Source: Rhizobiaceae bacterium (GTDB taxonomy: Bacteria > Pseudomonadota > Alphaproteobacteria > Rhizobiales > Rhizobiaceae). From it: DNA of 48,834 nucleotides. The translations under genes were made by a program, and so were the position numbers. Shown piece by piece: positions 34,801 through 44,194 of the stretch; position 1 is the stretch's first letter; every line of letters begins with the position of its first letter. The DNA lies in assembly GCA_017644105.1 (NCBI GenBank), contig JAEPMD010000008.1, positions 1-48,834 of the forward strand. Direction: 5' to 3'. Under the pieces are notes generated by a model, which was given only the letters and a program-made list of their open reading frames with translations, had not been told where the DNA came from and ran no database searches.

Positions 34801-36285
34801 TTGGCAGAAACCAAGGATCACATAAAATTTGTGCTCAATGATGAAGCAATCTCTTTGTCAGACTTTCCATCTGGCTTGACGCTGCTTGATTATATTCGCC
34901 TCACCAAAAGCCTCAAAGGCACCAAAGAAGGCTGTGCCGAAGGTGATTGCGGTGCTTGTACGGTCTTAGTCGGCAGGCTCACAGATGAAGGTATCAGCTA
35001 TGAAACCGTCAATTCCTGCATCCGCTTTATGGGTTCGCTCAATGCCAGCCACATTGTCACCGTCGAGCATCTGAAGAGCGAAGATGGGGCACTACATCCG
35101 GTGCAGCAGGCAATGGTCAGTCAACATGGTAGCCAATGCGGGTTTTGTACGCCTGGATTTGTCATGTCGCTTTACGCATTGTGGATGACAACACCAAATC
35201 CAACCAATATGCAGATCGAGCGCGCGCTGCAGGGTAATTTATGCCGCTGCACGGGTTATGAACCCATTATCAAAGCAGCAATCGAAGTTTCAAATAGCGC
35301 TGATCCTGTTCATGACAAGCTCAATATTGAACGCGCAAATATGATCAAACAGCTCTCAGCAATGCGCAATGATCAGCGCATAGAAATTCATCACATGGAT
35401 GATCTTGTGATCATTCCAAAGAATGTCGCTGATCTGGCACATGCTCGTGGGGAATATCCAAATTCAACAATCGTTGCCGGGTCAACGGATGTCGGACTTT
35501 GGGTGACCAAACATATGCACGACATCTCGCCAACAATCTTCATCAATCATTTGAGCGAATTACACCAGATCGACGTTCAAACAGATGGCGTTCAAATTGG
35601 TGCCTGTGTATCTTACACAGATATGCAATCCTTTATCTCCAAGCACTTCCCGCAAATGGAAGCTTTCTGGAACAGAATTGGTGGTGAACAAGTGCGCAAT
35701 ATGGGAACCGTAGGCGGTAATATTGCCAATGGCTCACCAATTGGCGACACACCACCTGCGCTTATCGCATTGGGTGCGACAGTCACTTTGACATCGAAGG
35801 ATGGCCGAAGAACATTGCCGCTTAAAGACTTCTTTATCGAATATGGCAAACAAGATCGCGCAGAGGGTGACTTTGTTGAAAGTGTGTATATCCCATTCAT
35901 TGAATCGGATGAGCTTTTTGCGGTCTACAAAATCTCAAAACGTAGGGACGAAGATATCTCAGCCCTTTGCTGCGCCATCAAAATGACTATCGAGAATGAC
36001 GTCATGACAAATGTCAGCATTGCCTTTGGCGGCATGGCGGGCACTCCGATGCATGCAATTAAAACTGAAGAGATGTTAGAGGGAAAACCCTGGGCAATAG
36101 AAACCATTCGCAATGCCAAAACCGGCATCGATCTTGATTTCTCGCCACTCACGGATTGGCGTGCTTCGAAAGAATATCGCGCTCTTGCAGCGAAAAACCT
36201 TCTTGAGCGTTTCTATATTGAAATGACGGATGGCTTGTCCGCGTCCCAACTTGATCGCGAAGCGATATGCGAGGCTGCGCAATGA
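34801..36285 (+). CDS. xdhA: Xanthine dehydrogenase small subunit (2Fe-2S and FAD)
   Basis: About 494 residues. The N-terminal ferredoxin-like domain has Cys 45, 50 and 53 (GTKEGCAEGDCGAC); the second cluster has QCGFCTPG and NLCRCTGY. The FAD domain begins near residue 190 (TIVAGSTDVGLWVTK). The start is not clear. The first in-frame ATG (34699) overlaps uraH by 100 bases, so TTG 34801, nine bases after GAGG (34788-34791), is favoured: it gives the normal N-terminus and is right after the uraH stop. With XdhB and XdhC it oxidises hypoxanthine and xanthine to urate. Confidence 0.93.
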   Translation: MAETKDHIKFVLNDEAISLSDFPSGLTLLDYIRLTKSLKGTKEGCAEGDCGACTVLVGRLTDEGISYETVNSCIRFMGSLNASHIVTVEHLKSEDGALHPVQQAMVSQHGSQCGFCTPGFVMSLYALWMTTPNPTNMQIERALQGNLCRCTGYEPIIKAAIEVSNSADPVHDKLNIERANMIKQLSAMRNDQRIEIHHMDDLVIIPKNVADLAHARGEYPNSTIVAGSTDVGLWVTKHMHDISPTIFINHLSELHQIDVQTDGVQIGACVSYTDMQSFISKHFPQMEAFWNRIGGEQVRNMGTVGGNIANGSPIGDTPPALIALGATVTLTSKDGRRTLPLKDFFIEYGKQDRAEGDFVESVYIPFIESDELFAVYKISKRRDEDISALCCAIKMTIENDVMTNVSIAFGGMAGTPMHAIKTEEMLEGKPWAIETIRNAKTGIDLDFSPLTDWRASKEYRALAAKNLLERFYIEMTDGLSASQLDREAICEAAQ

Positions 36286-38594
36286 GTAACGCTACAAAAA
36301 TCCAAGGCGGCGTGCATCAAACGCAGAAGCATGATTCAGCCCATAAACATGTTTCAGGCCAAGCTGAATATATCGATGATATTAATGAACCAAGCGGATT
36401 GTTACATGCCTATTTGGGCCTATCCGAAATTGCCAATGGCAAAATCACATCGATGGATTTCTCCGCGGTTGAAGCAGAAGACGATGTCATCGGCGTTTTA
36501 ACGGCTGCCGATATCAAGGGCGAAAATGATATCAGCCCCACCGGCAAAAAAGATGACCCAGTTTTTGCCGAGAATATTGATTTTCACGGGCAGCCCATTT
36601 TTGCAGTCGTCGCAAAAACCCGCGATGCCGCCCGTCGTGCCGCAAAACTTGCCAAGATCGAATATGAAACCGCTTCGCATGTCACTGATGTGGCAGATGC
36701 AATCGCGCAAGATTATCCGCTCGTGACAGAACCTTTGACCTTGCAGCGTGGCGATGCGCCAAAAGCATTAGAAGCAGCTGAATATCGTATCAATGGCCAA
36801 ATGCGCATTGGCGGACAGGATCACTTTTATCTCGAGGGCCATATCGCGATGGCGATCCCCGGAGAAGATGATGATGTCTTGGTTTATTCATCCACACAGC
36901 ACCCAAGTGAAGTGCAGCATATGGTGGGCCATATATTGGATATCCCGTCTCATGCAATTACCGTTAATGTGCGCCGAATGGGTGGCGGATTTGGCGGTAA
37001 GGAAACACAAAGCAACCTCTTTGCAGCAGTCGCTGCTTTAGCCGCTAAAAAATATAATCAAGCGGTGAAAATTCGCCCTGATCGCGATGACGATATGATC
37101 GCTACCGGCAAGCGCCATGATTTCCTAGTGGATTATGATGTTGGTTATGAAAATGACGGTAAGATCACAGCGCTTGATGCCACTTTCGCCGCGCGCTGCG
37201 GAAATTCCGCCGACTTGTCTGGACCGGTGACGGATCGCGCATTGTTCCATGCGGATAATTGTTATTATTTCCCTGATGTCACATTAAAGTCCAAGCCTTA
37301 CAAAACAAATACCGTTTCCAATACGGCGTTTCGTGGCTTTGGCGGACCACAAGGTATGCTCGGTGGTGAGCGCGTGATTGAAGAAATCGCTTATGCTTTG
37401 GGCAAAGACCCGCTTGAGATCAGAAAGGCAAATTTTTACGGCGAAACCAGCCGAAACATCACGCCATATCATCAAGAGATAAACGATAATATTATCGGGC
37501 AAATTGTTGAGCAGCTGGAAACATCAAGCGATTACCAAGCGCGTCGAAAAGCCATTATCGAGTTTAATAAAAACAAAGGCATCATCCGCAAGGGCATTGC
37601 GCTCACACCGGTTAAATTCGGCATCTCCTTTACGGCCACTTGGTATAATCAGGCGGGTGCCTTGGTGCATATTTATAATGATGGCTCAATCCACCTCAAT
37701 CATGGTGGCACGGAGATGGGTCAGGGCCTGAATACCAAAGTCGCGCAAGTTTTAGCGGATGAGTTTCAGGTGGATTTAAGCCGGATTAAAATCACCGCAA
37801 CAAATACCGGTAAAGTGCCAAATACATCAGCGACTGCTGCATCTTCCGGATCTGACTTAAACGGCATGGCAGCTGCGAATGCGGCCCATCAAATCAAAGA
37901 GCGATTGATCAAGTTCGCCTGTGAGACACATAATGTCACCGAAGATGAAATTGCGTTCATCACCAACAAAGTTCAGATCGGTAATAAGAAGATCAGCTTC
38001 GATGAATTCGTTCATTCTGCCTATATGGCGCGTGTTCAATTATCCGCAGCTGGCTTTTATAAAACCCCGGACATTCATTGGGATCGCGAAGCAGGTAAAG
38101 GTCGCCCATTTTACTATTTTGCTTATGGTGCATCCGTATCGGAAGTCAGTATCGATACATTAACGGGCGAGTATCAAATAGATCGTGCAGATATTTTGCA
38201 TGATGTTGGCAAATCGCTCAATCCAGCGATTGATATCGGTCAGATTGAAGGCGGGTTTGTACAAGGCATGGGATGGCTCACCACCGAAGAACTTTGGTGG
38301 GATGATGCTGGTCGTTTAAGAACGCATGCGCCATCGACATATAAAATCCCGCTAGCGTCTGATCGTCCGCGGATTTTCAATGTCTCGCTTGCTGATTGGT
38401 CAGAAAACAGAGAAATGACAATCCGACGTTCAAAAGCAGTTGGCGAACCGCCATTCATGCTGGCCAATTCAGTGCTTGAAGCGCTCTCCATGGCTGTTGC
38501 GTCTGAACGCGATTACGAAATTTGCCCGCGATTAGATGCCCCCGCCACGCCTGAACGCGTATTGCTCGCTGTCGAAAAACTGAAAGGCGGATAA
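36282..38594 (+). CDS. xdhB: Xanthine dehydrogenase large subunit (molybdopterin)
   Basis: About 770 residues. Molybdenum-cofactor regions are seen at RRMGGGFGGKETQ (near residue 240) and AFRGFGGPQGM (near 350). GTEMGQGLNTKV follows, and AVGEPPFMLANSV in the C-terminal part bears the catalytic Glu. ATG 36282 overlaps the xdhA stop as ATGA; ATG 36267 is too far inside xdhA. It forms the (AB)2 enzyme with XdhA. The GTG start of xdhC follows after one base. Confidence 0.95.
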   Translation: MSNATKIQGGVHQTQKHDSAHKHVSGQAEYIDDINEPSGLLHAYLGLSEIANGKITSMDFSAVEAEDDVIGVLTAADIKGENDISPTGKKDDPVFAENIDFHGQPIFAVVAKTRDAARRAAKLAKIEYETASHVTDVADAIAQDYPLVTEPLTLQRGDAPKALEAAEYRINGQMRIGGQDHFYLEGHIAMAIPGEDDDVLVYSSTQHPSEVQHMVGHILDIPSHAITVNVRRMGGGFGGKETQSNLFAAVAALAAKKYNQAVKIRPDRDDDMIATGKRHDFLVDYDVGYENDGKITALDATFAARCGNSADLSGPVTDRALFHADNCYYFPDVTLKSKPYKTNTVSNTAFRGFGGPQGMLGGERVIEEIAYALGKDPLEIRKANFYGETSRNITPYHQEINDNIIGQIVEQLETSSDYQARRKAIIEFNKNKGIIRKGIALTPVKFGISFTATWYNQAGALVHIYNDGSIHLNHGGTEMGQGLNTKVAQVLADEFQVDLSRIKITATNTGKVPNTSATAASSGSDLNGMAAANAAHQIKERLIKFACETHNVTEDEIAFITNKVQIGNKKISFDEFVHSAYMARVQLSAAGFYKTPDIHWDREAGKGRPFYYFAYGASVSEVSIDTLTGEYQIDRADILHDVGKSLNPAIDIGQIEGGFVQGMGWLTTEELWWDDAGRLRTHAPSTYKIPLASDRPRIFNVSLADWSENREMTIRRSKAVGEPPFMLANSVLEALSMAVASERDYEICPRLDAPATPERVLLAVEKLKGG

Positions 38595-38595
38595 C

Positions 38596-39474
38596 GTGTA
38601 TTTAGAACGCCATGATATCGAAAAATTCCTAACTGATAATGACGCCATCGCGGGCGTTAAAATCACAGAAATCAAAGGATCGACACCACGCAATCAAGAT
38701 GCCTGGATGTTGGTTTCTTCGTCTTCTATCTTTCGAACCATTGGCGGCGGACAACTCGAGAGCATCGCCATTGAAAAGGCGCGCGATCTTTTACAAACAG
38801 GTGCCGAAAACAACCTTGAACTCAAAATACCCTTAGGTCCAGAAATCGGCCAATGCTGCGGTGGACACGTTTCCATCTCCATCAAACGGCTTGACGATAG
38901 TGATCGCGATACGTATCGCAAAATGCTCAAAGCAGAACTTAACGAGCAGCCACATATTTATATCTTTGGTGCGGGCCATGTCGGCAAAGCCTTAGCAGAA
39001 GCATGTGCCCTGCTGCCCTATAAACCAATTCTCATTGATAGCCGCGAAGACGAATTATCCAGTGCACCATCCGGCATTGAAACGCATCTAACTTCCATTC
39101 CAGAAGCTACCGTGCGAAGCGCAAAACCAAACAGTGCATTTGTGGTGCTTACCCATGATCACGCGCTCGACTTCATGATTGTTGAAGCCGCTCTTGGGCG
39201 CGGTGATGCGGCCTATATCGGCATGATTGGTTCAAAGACAAAGCGGGCCTCTTTTAACAGCTGGTACAAACAAGAAACTGGCCAGTCTCAAAATTTGAAC
39301 AAGCTGACCTGTCCAATCGGCGGAAAAGCCATAGACGGCAAATCGCTTGGTGATAAACGCCCTGAGATCATCGCAGCGCTTGCGCTCGCAGAAATCATAA
39401 TTCACATTGATAAGGTTGAAGACGTTGCAGCCGATCATAAAGGCGCAACACATAAGGCTGGGATTAAGATATGA
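38596..39474 (+). CDS. xdhC: XdhC, molybdenum cofactor chaperone of xanthine dehydrogenase
   Basis: 292 residues. XdhC binds and protects the Mo cofactor and inserts the sulfurated form into XdhB. The N-terminal domain has STPRNQDAWMLV and GGGQLE; the C-terminal Rossmann-like domain has IFGAGHVGKALAEACALL and VLTHDHALDF. GTG 38596 follows AAAGGCGG. Its stop overlaps the start of the ABC ATPase gene by four bases (ATGA). Confidence 0.92.
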   Translation: MYLERHDIEKFLTDNDAIAGVKITEIKGSTPRNQDAWMLVSSSSIFRTIGGGQLESIAIEKARDLLQTGAENNLELKIPLGPEIGQCCGGHVSISIKRLDDSDRDTYRKMLKAELNEQPHIYIFGAGHVGKALAEACALLPYKPILIDSREDELSSAPSGIETHLTSIPEATVRSAKPNSAFVVLTHDHALDFMIVEAALGRGDAAYIGMIGSKTKRASFNSWYKQETGQSQNLNKLTCPIGGKAIDGKSLGDKRPEIIAALALAEIIIHIDKVEDVAADHKGATHKAGIKI

Positions 39475-41030
39475 CAGAACAAACCGATTATCGCATTGAA
39501 TTAAATGCGGTCACCAAGTCATTTCCTGGTGTTTTGGCCAATGACCGCGTGAGCTTTGCGATCAAACCTGGTGAAATTCATGCGCTTTTGGGTGAAAACG
39601 GCGCGGGTAAATCAACGCTTGTGAAGATGATCTATGGCATCATGCAACCCGACGAAGGTGAGATACGTTGGGAAGGCGAAGCGATTAAGGTGGCCAATCC
39701 GAAAGCTGCCCGCAAACTTGGCGTTGGCATGGTTTTCCAGCATTTCTCTCTCTTTGAAGCGATGACCGTTTTGGAAAATATTGCGCTAGGCATGGATGCC
39801 AAGATTTCTCAAAACCTGCTGGAAGACAAAATCCGCGAGGTCATGGATGTTTATGGGCTTAAGCTTGACCCTCATCGCATTGTCAGCACATTAAGCGTGG
39901 GTGAGCGCCAACGTATCGAGATCGTCCGGGCTTTGCTTTTAAATCCGCAATTGCTGATCATGGACGAACCAACATCCGTGCTGACCCCGCAAGAGGTCGC
40001 GCAACTGTTTGAAACATTGCGGAAGTTGTCCGCTACTGGCTGCTCAATCCTCTATATTTCTCACAAACTCCATGAAATCAAAGAGCTGTGTGATCAGGCT
40101 ACGATTTTGCGTGGTGGTAAAGTTGTGGGTGAATGCGATCCCAAACAAGAAACTTCAAAAAGCATGGCCGAAATGATGATCGGTGGCGATCTCAAACAAA
40201 TCGAAAAAGAGGTCAAAACCGAATTTGGTGAACCACGCTTTATCGTCGATAATCTCAGCCAAGATGGCGAAGGTGATTTCGGTGTCGCGCTGTCTGATAT
40301 TAGCTTCACTGTGCGGGCAGGTGAAATTTTTGGCATTGCTGGCGTTGCGGGCAATGGACAAAACGAGCTTTTGATGGCGTTGAGCGGAGAAACACCATCA
40401 CTCAATGCCGAGACGATCAAACTCGATGGCAAATCAGTTGCGGATCAAACCATTCTCCAACGACGCAAGCATGGCTTATGTGCGGTGCCCGAAGAGCGAA
40501 ATGGCCACGCGGCAGTGGTCGACTTTTCTCTGTCGGACAATGCTATCCTAACAGCCCGAGATCGCATGAACCTCTCCAATAATGGCATGATCAAACATGC
40601 TCAGGCGCGTAAATATACCAAGGACGTGATTTCCACTTTTGGTGTAAAAACCACTGGTGACGCCTCTCCTGCCGGATCATTATCCGGGGGCAATCTGCAA
40701 AAATTCGTGGTTGGTCGAGAGATCATGCAAAAACCTGATGTGCTGTTAATTTCGCAACCTACATGGGGTGTAGATGCGGGCGCTGCTGCGGCCATTCACC
40801 AAGCCATCGTCGATTTGGCTGATAATGGCTCAGCCATCATCGTCATCTCGCAAGACCTCGATGAATTGCTCGCAATCTGCGATGAGATGGCGGTGATCAA
40901 CGAAGGTAGATTATCAAAAACTCTGAAAGTTGGTGAAGCATCGGTTGATGAGATCGGCCTGCTTATGGGCGGTATCCACGGCGAACCAAGTGCAAGTCAA
41001 GATCAGGCGGAGAATGCCCATGCTCATTGA
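39471..41030 (+). CDS. ABC transporter ATP-binding protein, nucleoside/purine (BMP-type) importer
   Basis: 519 residues with two ATPase halves, as in RbsA/YufO. Half one has Walker A GENGAGKST (41-49), signature LSVGER and Walker B LLIMDEPTSVLTPQE. Half two (from about residue 258) has a degenerate Walker A (GVAGNGQNELL), signature LSGGN and a Walker B with Gln for Glu (LISQPTWGVD), so only one half is fully active. It begins in overlap with xdhC and sits inside the purine operon, so the likely cargo is a purine base, nucleoside or urate-like compound. Confidence 0.92.
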   Translation: MTEQTDYRIELNAVTKSFPGVLANDRVSFAIKPGEIHALLGENGAGKSTLVKMIYGIMQPDEGEIRWEGEAIKVANPKAARKLGVGMVFQHFSLFEAMTVLENIALGMDAKISQNLLEDKIREVMDVYGLKLDPHRIVSTLSVGERQRIEIVRALLLNPQLLIMDEPTSVLTPQEVAQLFETLRKLSATGCSILYISHKLHEIKELCDQATILRGGKVVGECDPKQETSKSMAEMMIGGDLKQIEKEVKTEFGEPRFIVDNLSQDGEGDFGVALSDISFTVRAGEIFGIAGVAGNGQNELLMALSGETPSLNAETIKLDGKSVADQTILQRRKHGLCAVPEERNGHAAVVDFSLSDNAILTARDRMNLSNNGMIKHAQARKYTKDVISTFGVKTTGDASPAGSLSGGNLQKFVVGREIMQKPDVLLISQPTWGVDAGAAAAIHQAIVDLADNGSAIIVISQDLDELLAICDEMAVINEGRLSKTLKVGEASVDEIGLLMGGIHGEPSASQDQAENAHAH

Positions 41031-42102
41031 GTTGGAAAAACGTAAAGAGCCAAGCCAGGCGATGCTCTATTTAACGCCGGTTATTGCGGTGCTGGCGACC
41101 ATGTTTGTGGGTGGTATCCTCTTCTCGCTGATCGGACATAATGGCTTTGCAGCAGTGCGCGAAATTTTCATCACGCCGCTCATTGATACCCATAAATGGC
41201 AGGATTTGGGGATCAAAGCCGCACCATTGATACTCATTGCCGTTGGTCTTTCTATCGGCTTCCGCGCCAATGTTTGGAACATTGGTGCTGAAGGGCAATA
41301 TATCGTTGGCGGATTAGCGGGCACGGGCATTGCCCTCCTCACATGGGAGCTTGAAGGTTGGTGGATCCTGCCGCTTATGTGTATTGCCGGTGTGATCGGT
41401 GGTGGGCTTTATGCGTCCATCCCAGCATTTTTAAAAACCAAGCTCAACGTCAATGAAATCCTGTCGAGTTTGATGCTGACCTATGCGGCTATTCAGCTTT
41501 TATATTATCTGATGCGCGGCCCATGGAAAGACCCTGAGGGCTTTAATTTCCCGCAAACGCGCCTCTTTAATGATTCTCAAATATTGCCAGAAATCATCCC
41601 CGGAACCATTGTCCATTTGGGTGTGCCACTTGCGTTTCTCATTGCCATCATTGCATGGTTTGTGATGAGCAAATCCATCTTTGGATTTCAAATTCGCGTT
41701 GTAGGCTCAGCACCAGCTGCTGCGCGCTACGGTGGATTTAGCGCTAAGCGGACGATTTGGGCAGCCATGTTGATCGGCGGCGGATTTGCAGGTCTAGCAG
41801 GCATATTCGAAGCTGCCGGCCCGTTCCAACAAATGGTGCCGCAATTCCCAACTGGTTATGGCTTTACGGCCATTATCGTTGCCTTTTTGGGTCGACTTCA
41901 TCCCATCGGAATTATTTTAGGCGGCTTAGTGCTTGCGGTATCCTATGTGGGCGGTGAAATTGCACAAACATCGTTGGGACTGCCAAATGCGGCCGCGGGT
42001 ATTTTCCAAGCTATGATGCTCTTCTTCCTGCTCGCAACCGACATTTTGGTCAAATATCGATTAAAGCTTAACCTTGCCAAACAAGCAGGAGACGCATCAT
42101 GA
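41020..42102 (+). CDS. BMP-type ABC transporter permease, first
   Basis: About 360 residues with eight to ten membrane helices (BPD_transp_2 family). Conserved GFRANVWNIGAEGQYIVGG and KLNVNEILSSLMLTYAAI mark the nucleoside/BMP permease group; GAAPAAARYGGF-like sequence appears at VGSAPAAARYGGF. ATG 41020 lies inside the end of the ATPase gene, seven bases after GGCGGAG; ATG 41014 is too near it. It forms a heterodimer with the next permease. Confidence 0.9.
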   Translation: MLIELEKRKEPSQAMLYLTPVIAVLATMFVGGILFSLIGHNGFAAVREIFITPLIDTHKWQDLGIKAAPLILIAVGLSIGFRANVWNIGAEGQYIVGGLAGTGIALLTWELEGWWILPLMCIAGVIGGGLYASIPAFLKTKLNVNEILSSLMLTYAAIQLLYYLMRGPWKDPEGFNFPQTRLFNDSQILPEIIPGTIVHLGVPLAFLIAIIAWFVMSKSIFGFQIRVVGSAPAAARYGGFSAKRTIWAAMLIGGGFAGLAGIFEAAGPFQQMVPQFPTGYGFTAIIVAFLGRLHPIGIILGGLVLAVSYVGGEIAQTSLGLPNAAAGIFQAMMLFFLLATDILVKYRLKLNLAKQAGDAS

Positions 42103-43022
42103 GTGATACAATTATCATTTCCATCATCATGACTGTGATTGGCGCATCAACGCCCATCCTTCTTGCAGCGCTTGGCGAGTTGGTTGTCGAAAAAAGCGGA
42201 GTTCTTAATCTTGGCATTGAAGGCATGATGCTGATCGGCGCTGTGGTAGGATTTGCCGTAACACTGACAACCGGATTTCACTTACTTGGTATTGTCATTG
42301 CGATGTTTGCCTCAACACTGTCGGCCATGTTGTTTGCCTATCTGACGCTCACCCTCACTGCCAATCAGGTCGCAACGGGGCTGGCGCTCACTATTTTTGG
42401 CATTGGTATATCATCCTTGATGGGTGAACCCTATGTTGGCAAAACCATTGAGATTTTCAGCTCTTGGTTCCCAGCATCTTTGGCGGAACATCCACAGCTA
42501 CGCGTGATATTTGGCTACAGCCCGCTGGTTTATGTGTCCTTAGCGCTGACATTTGGTGTGTCCTATTTCTTAAAGAAAACGCGCGCAGGTCTCATCCTAC
42601 GTGCCGTGGGTGAATCAGACATATCGGCACATTCTATCGGATATTCGGTCATTGGCGTGCGCTATGCCGCTGTCGCATTTGGTGGCGCAATGGCCGGTCT
42701 TGCAGGCTGTTATTTCTCGCTTGTGCTCACACCTTTATGGTCAGAAGAACTCACAGCGGGGCGCGGCTGGATTGCGCTGGCGCTGGTTGTGTTTGCCGCT
42801 TGGAAACCATCGCGCTTGCTGCTTGGTGCTTATTTGTTTGGCGCCATCATGACGCTAGAATTGCATGCAAAAGCGGCTGGATTTTCCTTTATTGCACCCG
42901 AACTACTTGCGGCAATGCCGTACCTTGCTACAATCGTAGTGCTCGCGCTCATATCACTACGCAAATCATCCGGTTTAGCCGCACCAGCATGCTTGGCAAA
43001 ACCGTTTAAGCCATCAACATAA
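42099..43022 (+). CDS. BMP-type ABC transporter permease, second
   Basis: 307 residues, the partner permease. It has the family stretch AALGELVVEKSGVLNLGIEGMMLIGA near the N-terminus and SLVLTPLWSEELTAGRGWIALALVVFAAWKP in the second half. The ATG overlaps the upstream TGA (ATGA). It is followed 25 bases later by the binding-protein gene of the same importer. Confidence 0.92.
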   Translation: MSDTIIISIIMTVIGASTPILLAALGELVVEKSGVLNLGIEGMMLIGAVVGFAVTLTTGFHLLGIVIAMFASTLSAMLFAYLTLTLTANQVATGLALTIFGIGISSLMGEPYVGKTIEIFSSWFPASLAEHPQLRVIFGYSPLVYVSLALTFGVSYFLKKTRAGLILRAVGESDISAHSIGYSVIGVRYAAVAFGGAMAGLAGCYFSLVLTPLWSEELTAGRGWIALALVVFAAWKPSRLLLGAYLFGAIMTLELHAKAAGFSFIAPELLAAMPYLATIVVLALISLRKSSGLAAPACLAKPFKPST

Positions 43023-43047
43023 TGATAACGATGAATGGAGAGACATC

Positions 43048-44121
43048 ATGAAACTTATTTCAAGACGTAACGTCCTTAAGTCCGCCGCGGCGGCAAGTAC
43101 ATTACCCCTACTTGGAAAATCAGCATTTGCTATGGACCCGGTAAAGGTCGCATTTGTGTACCTTGGGCCAATTGGTGACCATGGTTGGACATATGCGCAT
43201 GAACAGGGCCGCCAGGCTGCTATTGCCAAATTCGGCGATGCAATTTCAACAACAATCGTTGAAAATGTGGCTGAAGGTCCAGATTCTGAGCGTGTTATTC
43301 GCCGCCTTGCCGAAGAAGGTAATGATCTTATCTTCACATGTTCATTCGGTTACATGAACCCAACGCTTAAAGTTGCTAAACGCTTCAAAGATGTGAAATT
43401 TGAGCATGCAACAGGCTATAAACGCGCACCGAACATGGCAACATACAATGCCCGTTTCCACGAAGGCCGTGCAATTTGCGGCACCATCGCTGGTCACATG
43501 TCAAAAACAGGCACAGTCGGCTATATCGCTTCCTTCCCAATTCCAGAAGTGGTGATGGGGATCAACGCATTTACGCTTGCTGCTCAGAAAATCAATCCTG
43601 ACTTCAAGACCAATGTACTTTGGGTGAACAGCTGGTATGATCCACCAAAAGAAGCAGATGCAGCGACTGCGTTGATCGACCAAGGTGCGGACATCATCAC
43701 ACAACACACCGATAGCCCTGCAGCGCTTCGTGTGTGTGAAGAGCGTGATCTTTTGGCTTTCGGTCAAAGCTGGGACATGACATCATTTGCACCAAAAGCG
43801 CATTTGACGGCGATCATGGATATTTGGGGTCCTTACTACATTGACCGCATTCAAAAAGTTATGGACAAAAAATGGGAAAGCGCTGACACTTGGTGGGGCT
43901 TTAAAGAAGGCATCGTTGCTCTTGCGCCATATAATGAGCGTATTCCAGCAGATGTTGTTGCAGAAGCTGAAGCAATTAAAGCCGGCATCATTGATGGATC
44001 ATATGATGTATTTACGGGTCCGATTAAAGATCAATCCGGCAAAGTGCGCTTGGCTGAAGGTAGATTAACAGACGGTGATCTCCTATCCATGGATTGGTAT
44101 GTTGAAGGCGTCCAAAGCTAA
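43048..44121 (+). CDS. BMP family ABC transporter substrate-binding protein
   Basis: 357 residues, a basic-membrane-protein type binder. The N-terminus MKLISRRNVLKSAAAAS has a twin-arginine motif (SRRNVLK) and ends in SAFA before MDPVKVAFVYLGPIGDHGW, so export through Tat is possible; no lipobox Cys. Family motifs: GPIGDHGWTYAHEQGR, EEGNDLIFTCSFGYMNPT and GYIASFPIPEVVMGINAF. Genomic position between xdh and guaD suggests a purine ligand. A hairpin follows its stop. Confidence 0.92.
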   Translation: MKLISRRNVLKSAAAASTLPLLGKSAFAMDPVKVAFVYLGPIGDHGWTYAHEQGRQAAIAKFGDAISTTIVENVAEGPDSERVIRRLAEEGNDLIFTCSFGYMNPTLKVAKRFKDVKFEHATGYKRAPNMATYNARFHEGRAICGTIAGHMSKTGTVGYIASFPIPEVVMGINAFTLAAQKINPDFKTNVLWVNSWYDPPKEADAATALIDQGADIITQHTDSPAALRVCEERDLLAFGQSWDMTSFAPKAHLTAIMDIWGPYYIDRIQKVMDKKWESADTWWGFKEGIVALAPYNERIPADVVAEAEAIKAGIIDGSYDVFTGPIKDQSGKVRLAEGRLTDGDLLSMDWYVEGVQS

Positions 44122-44140
44122 TTTAGTTTTATAATATTAG

Positions 44141-44168
44141 GCCATTCGCGAATAACATCGCGGATGGC
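44141..44168 (+). terminator. Stem-loop between the BMP binding protein and guaD
   Basis: GCCATTCGCG (44141-44150) and CGCGGATGGC (44159-44168) pair over 10 bp with one G-T wobble and an 8-nt loop. No T-run follows. It is similar in position to the hairpin after the sugar-binding protein at 11315 and may stabilise the 3' end or reduce read-through. Confidence 0.5.
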
Positions 44169-44194
44169 AATCATGGTTGTGTGGAAGGCATAGA

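Noticed and set aside
44141-44168. Purine riboswitch before guaD
   Set aside because: Only a simple stem is present; the three-helix purine aptamer core was not found.
44177-44194. TTG start for guaD
   Set aside because: GGAAGG at 44183-44188 serves ATG 44195; the added residues are not part of the family.
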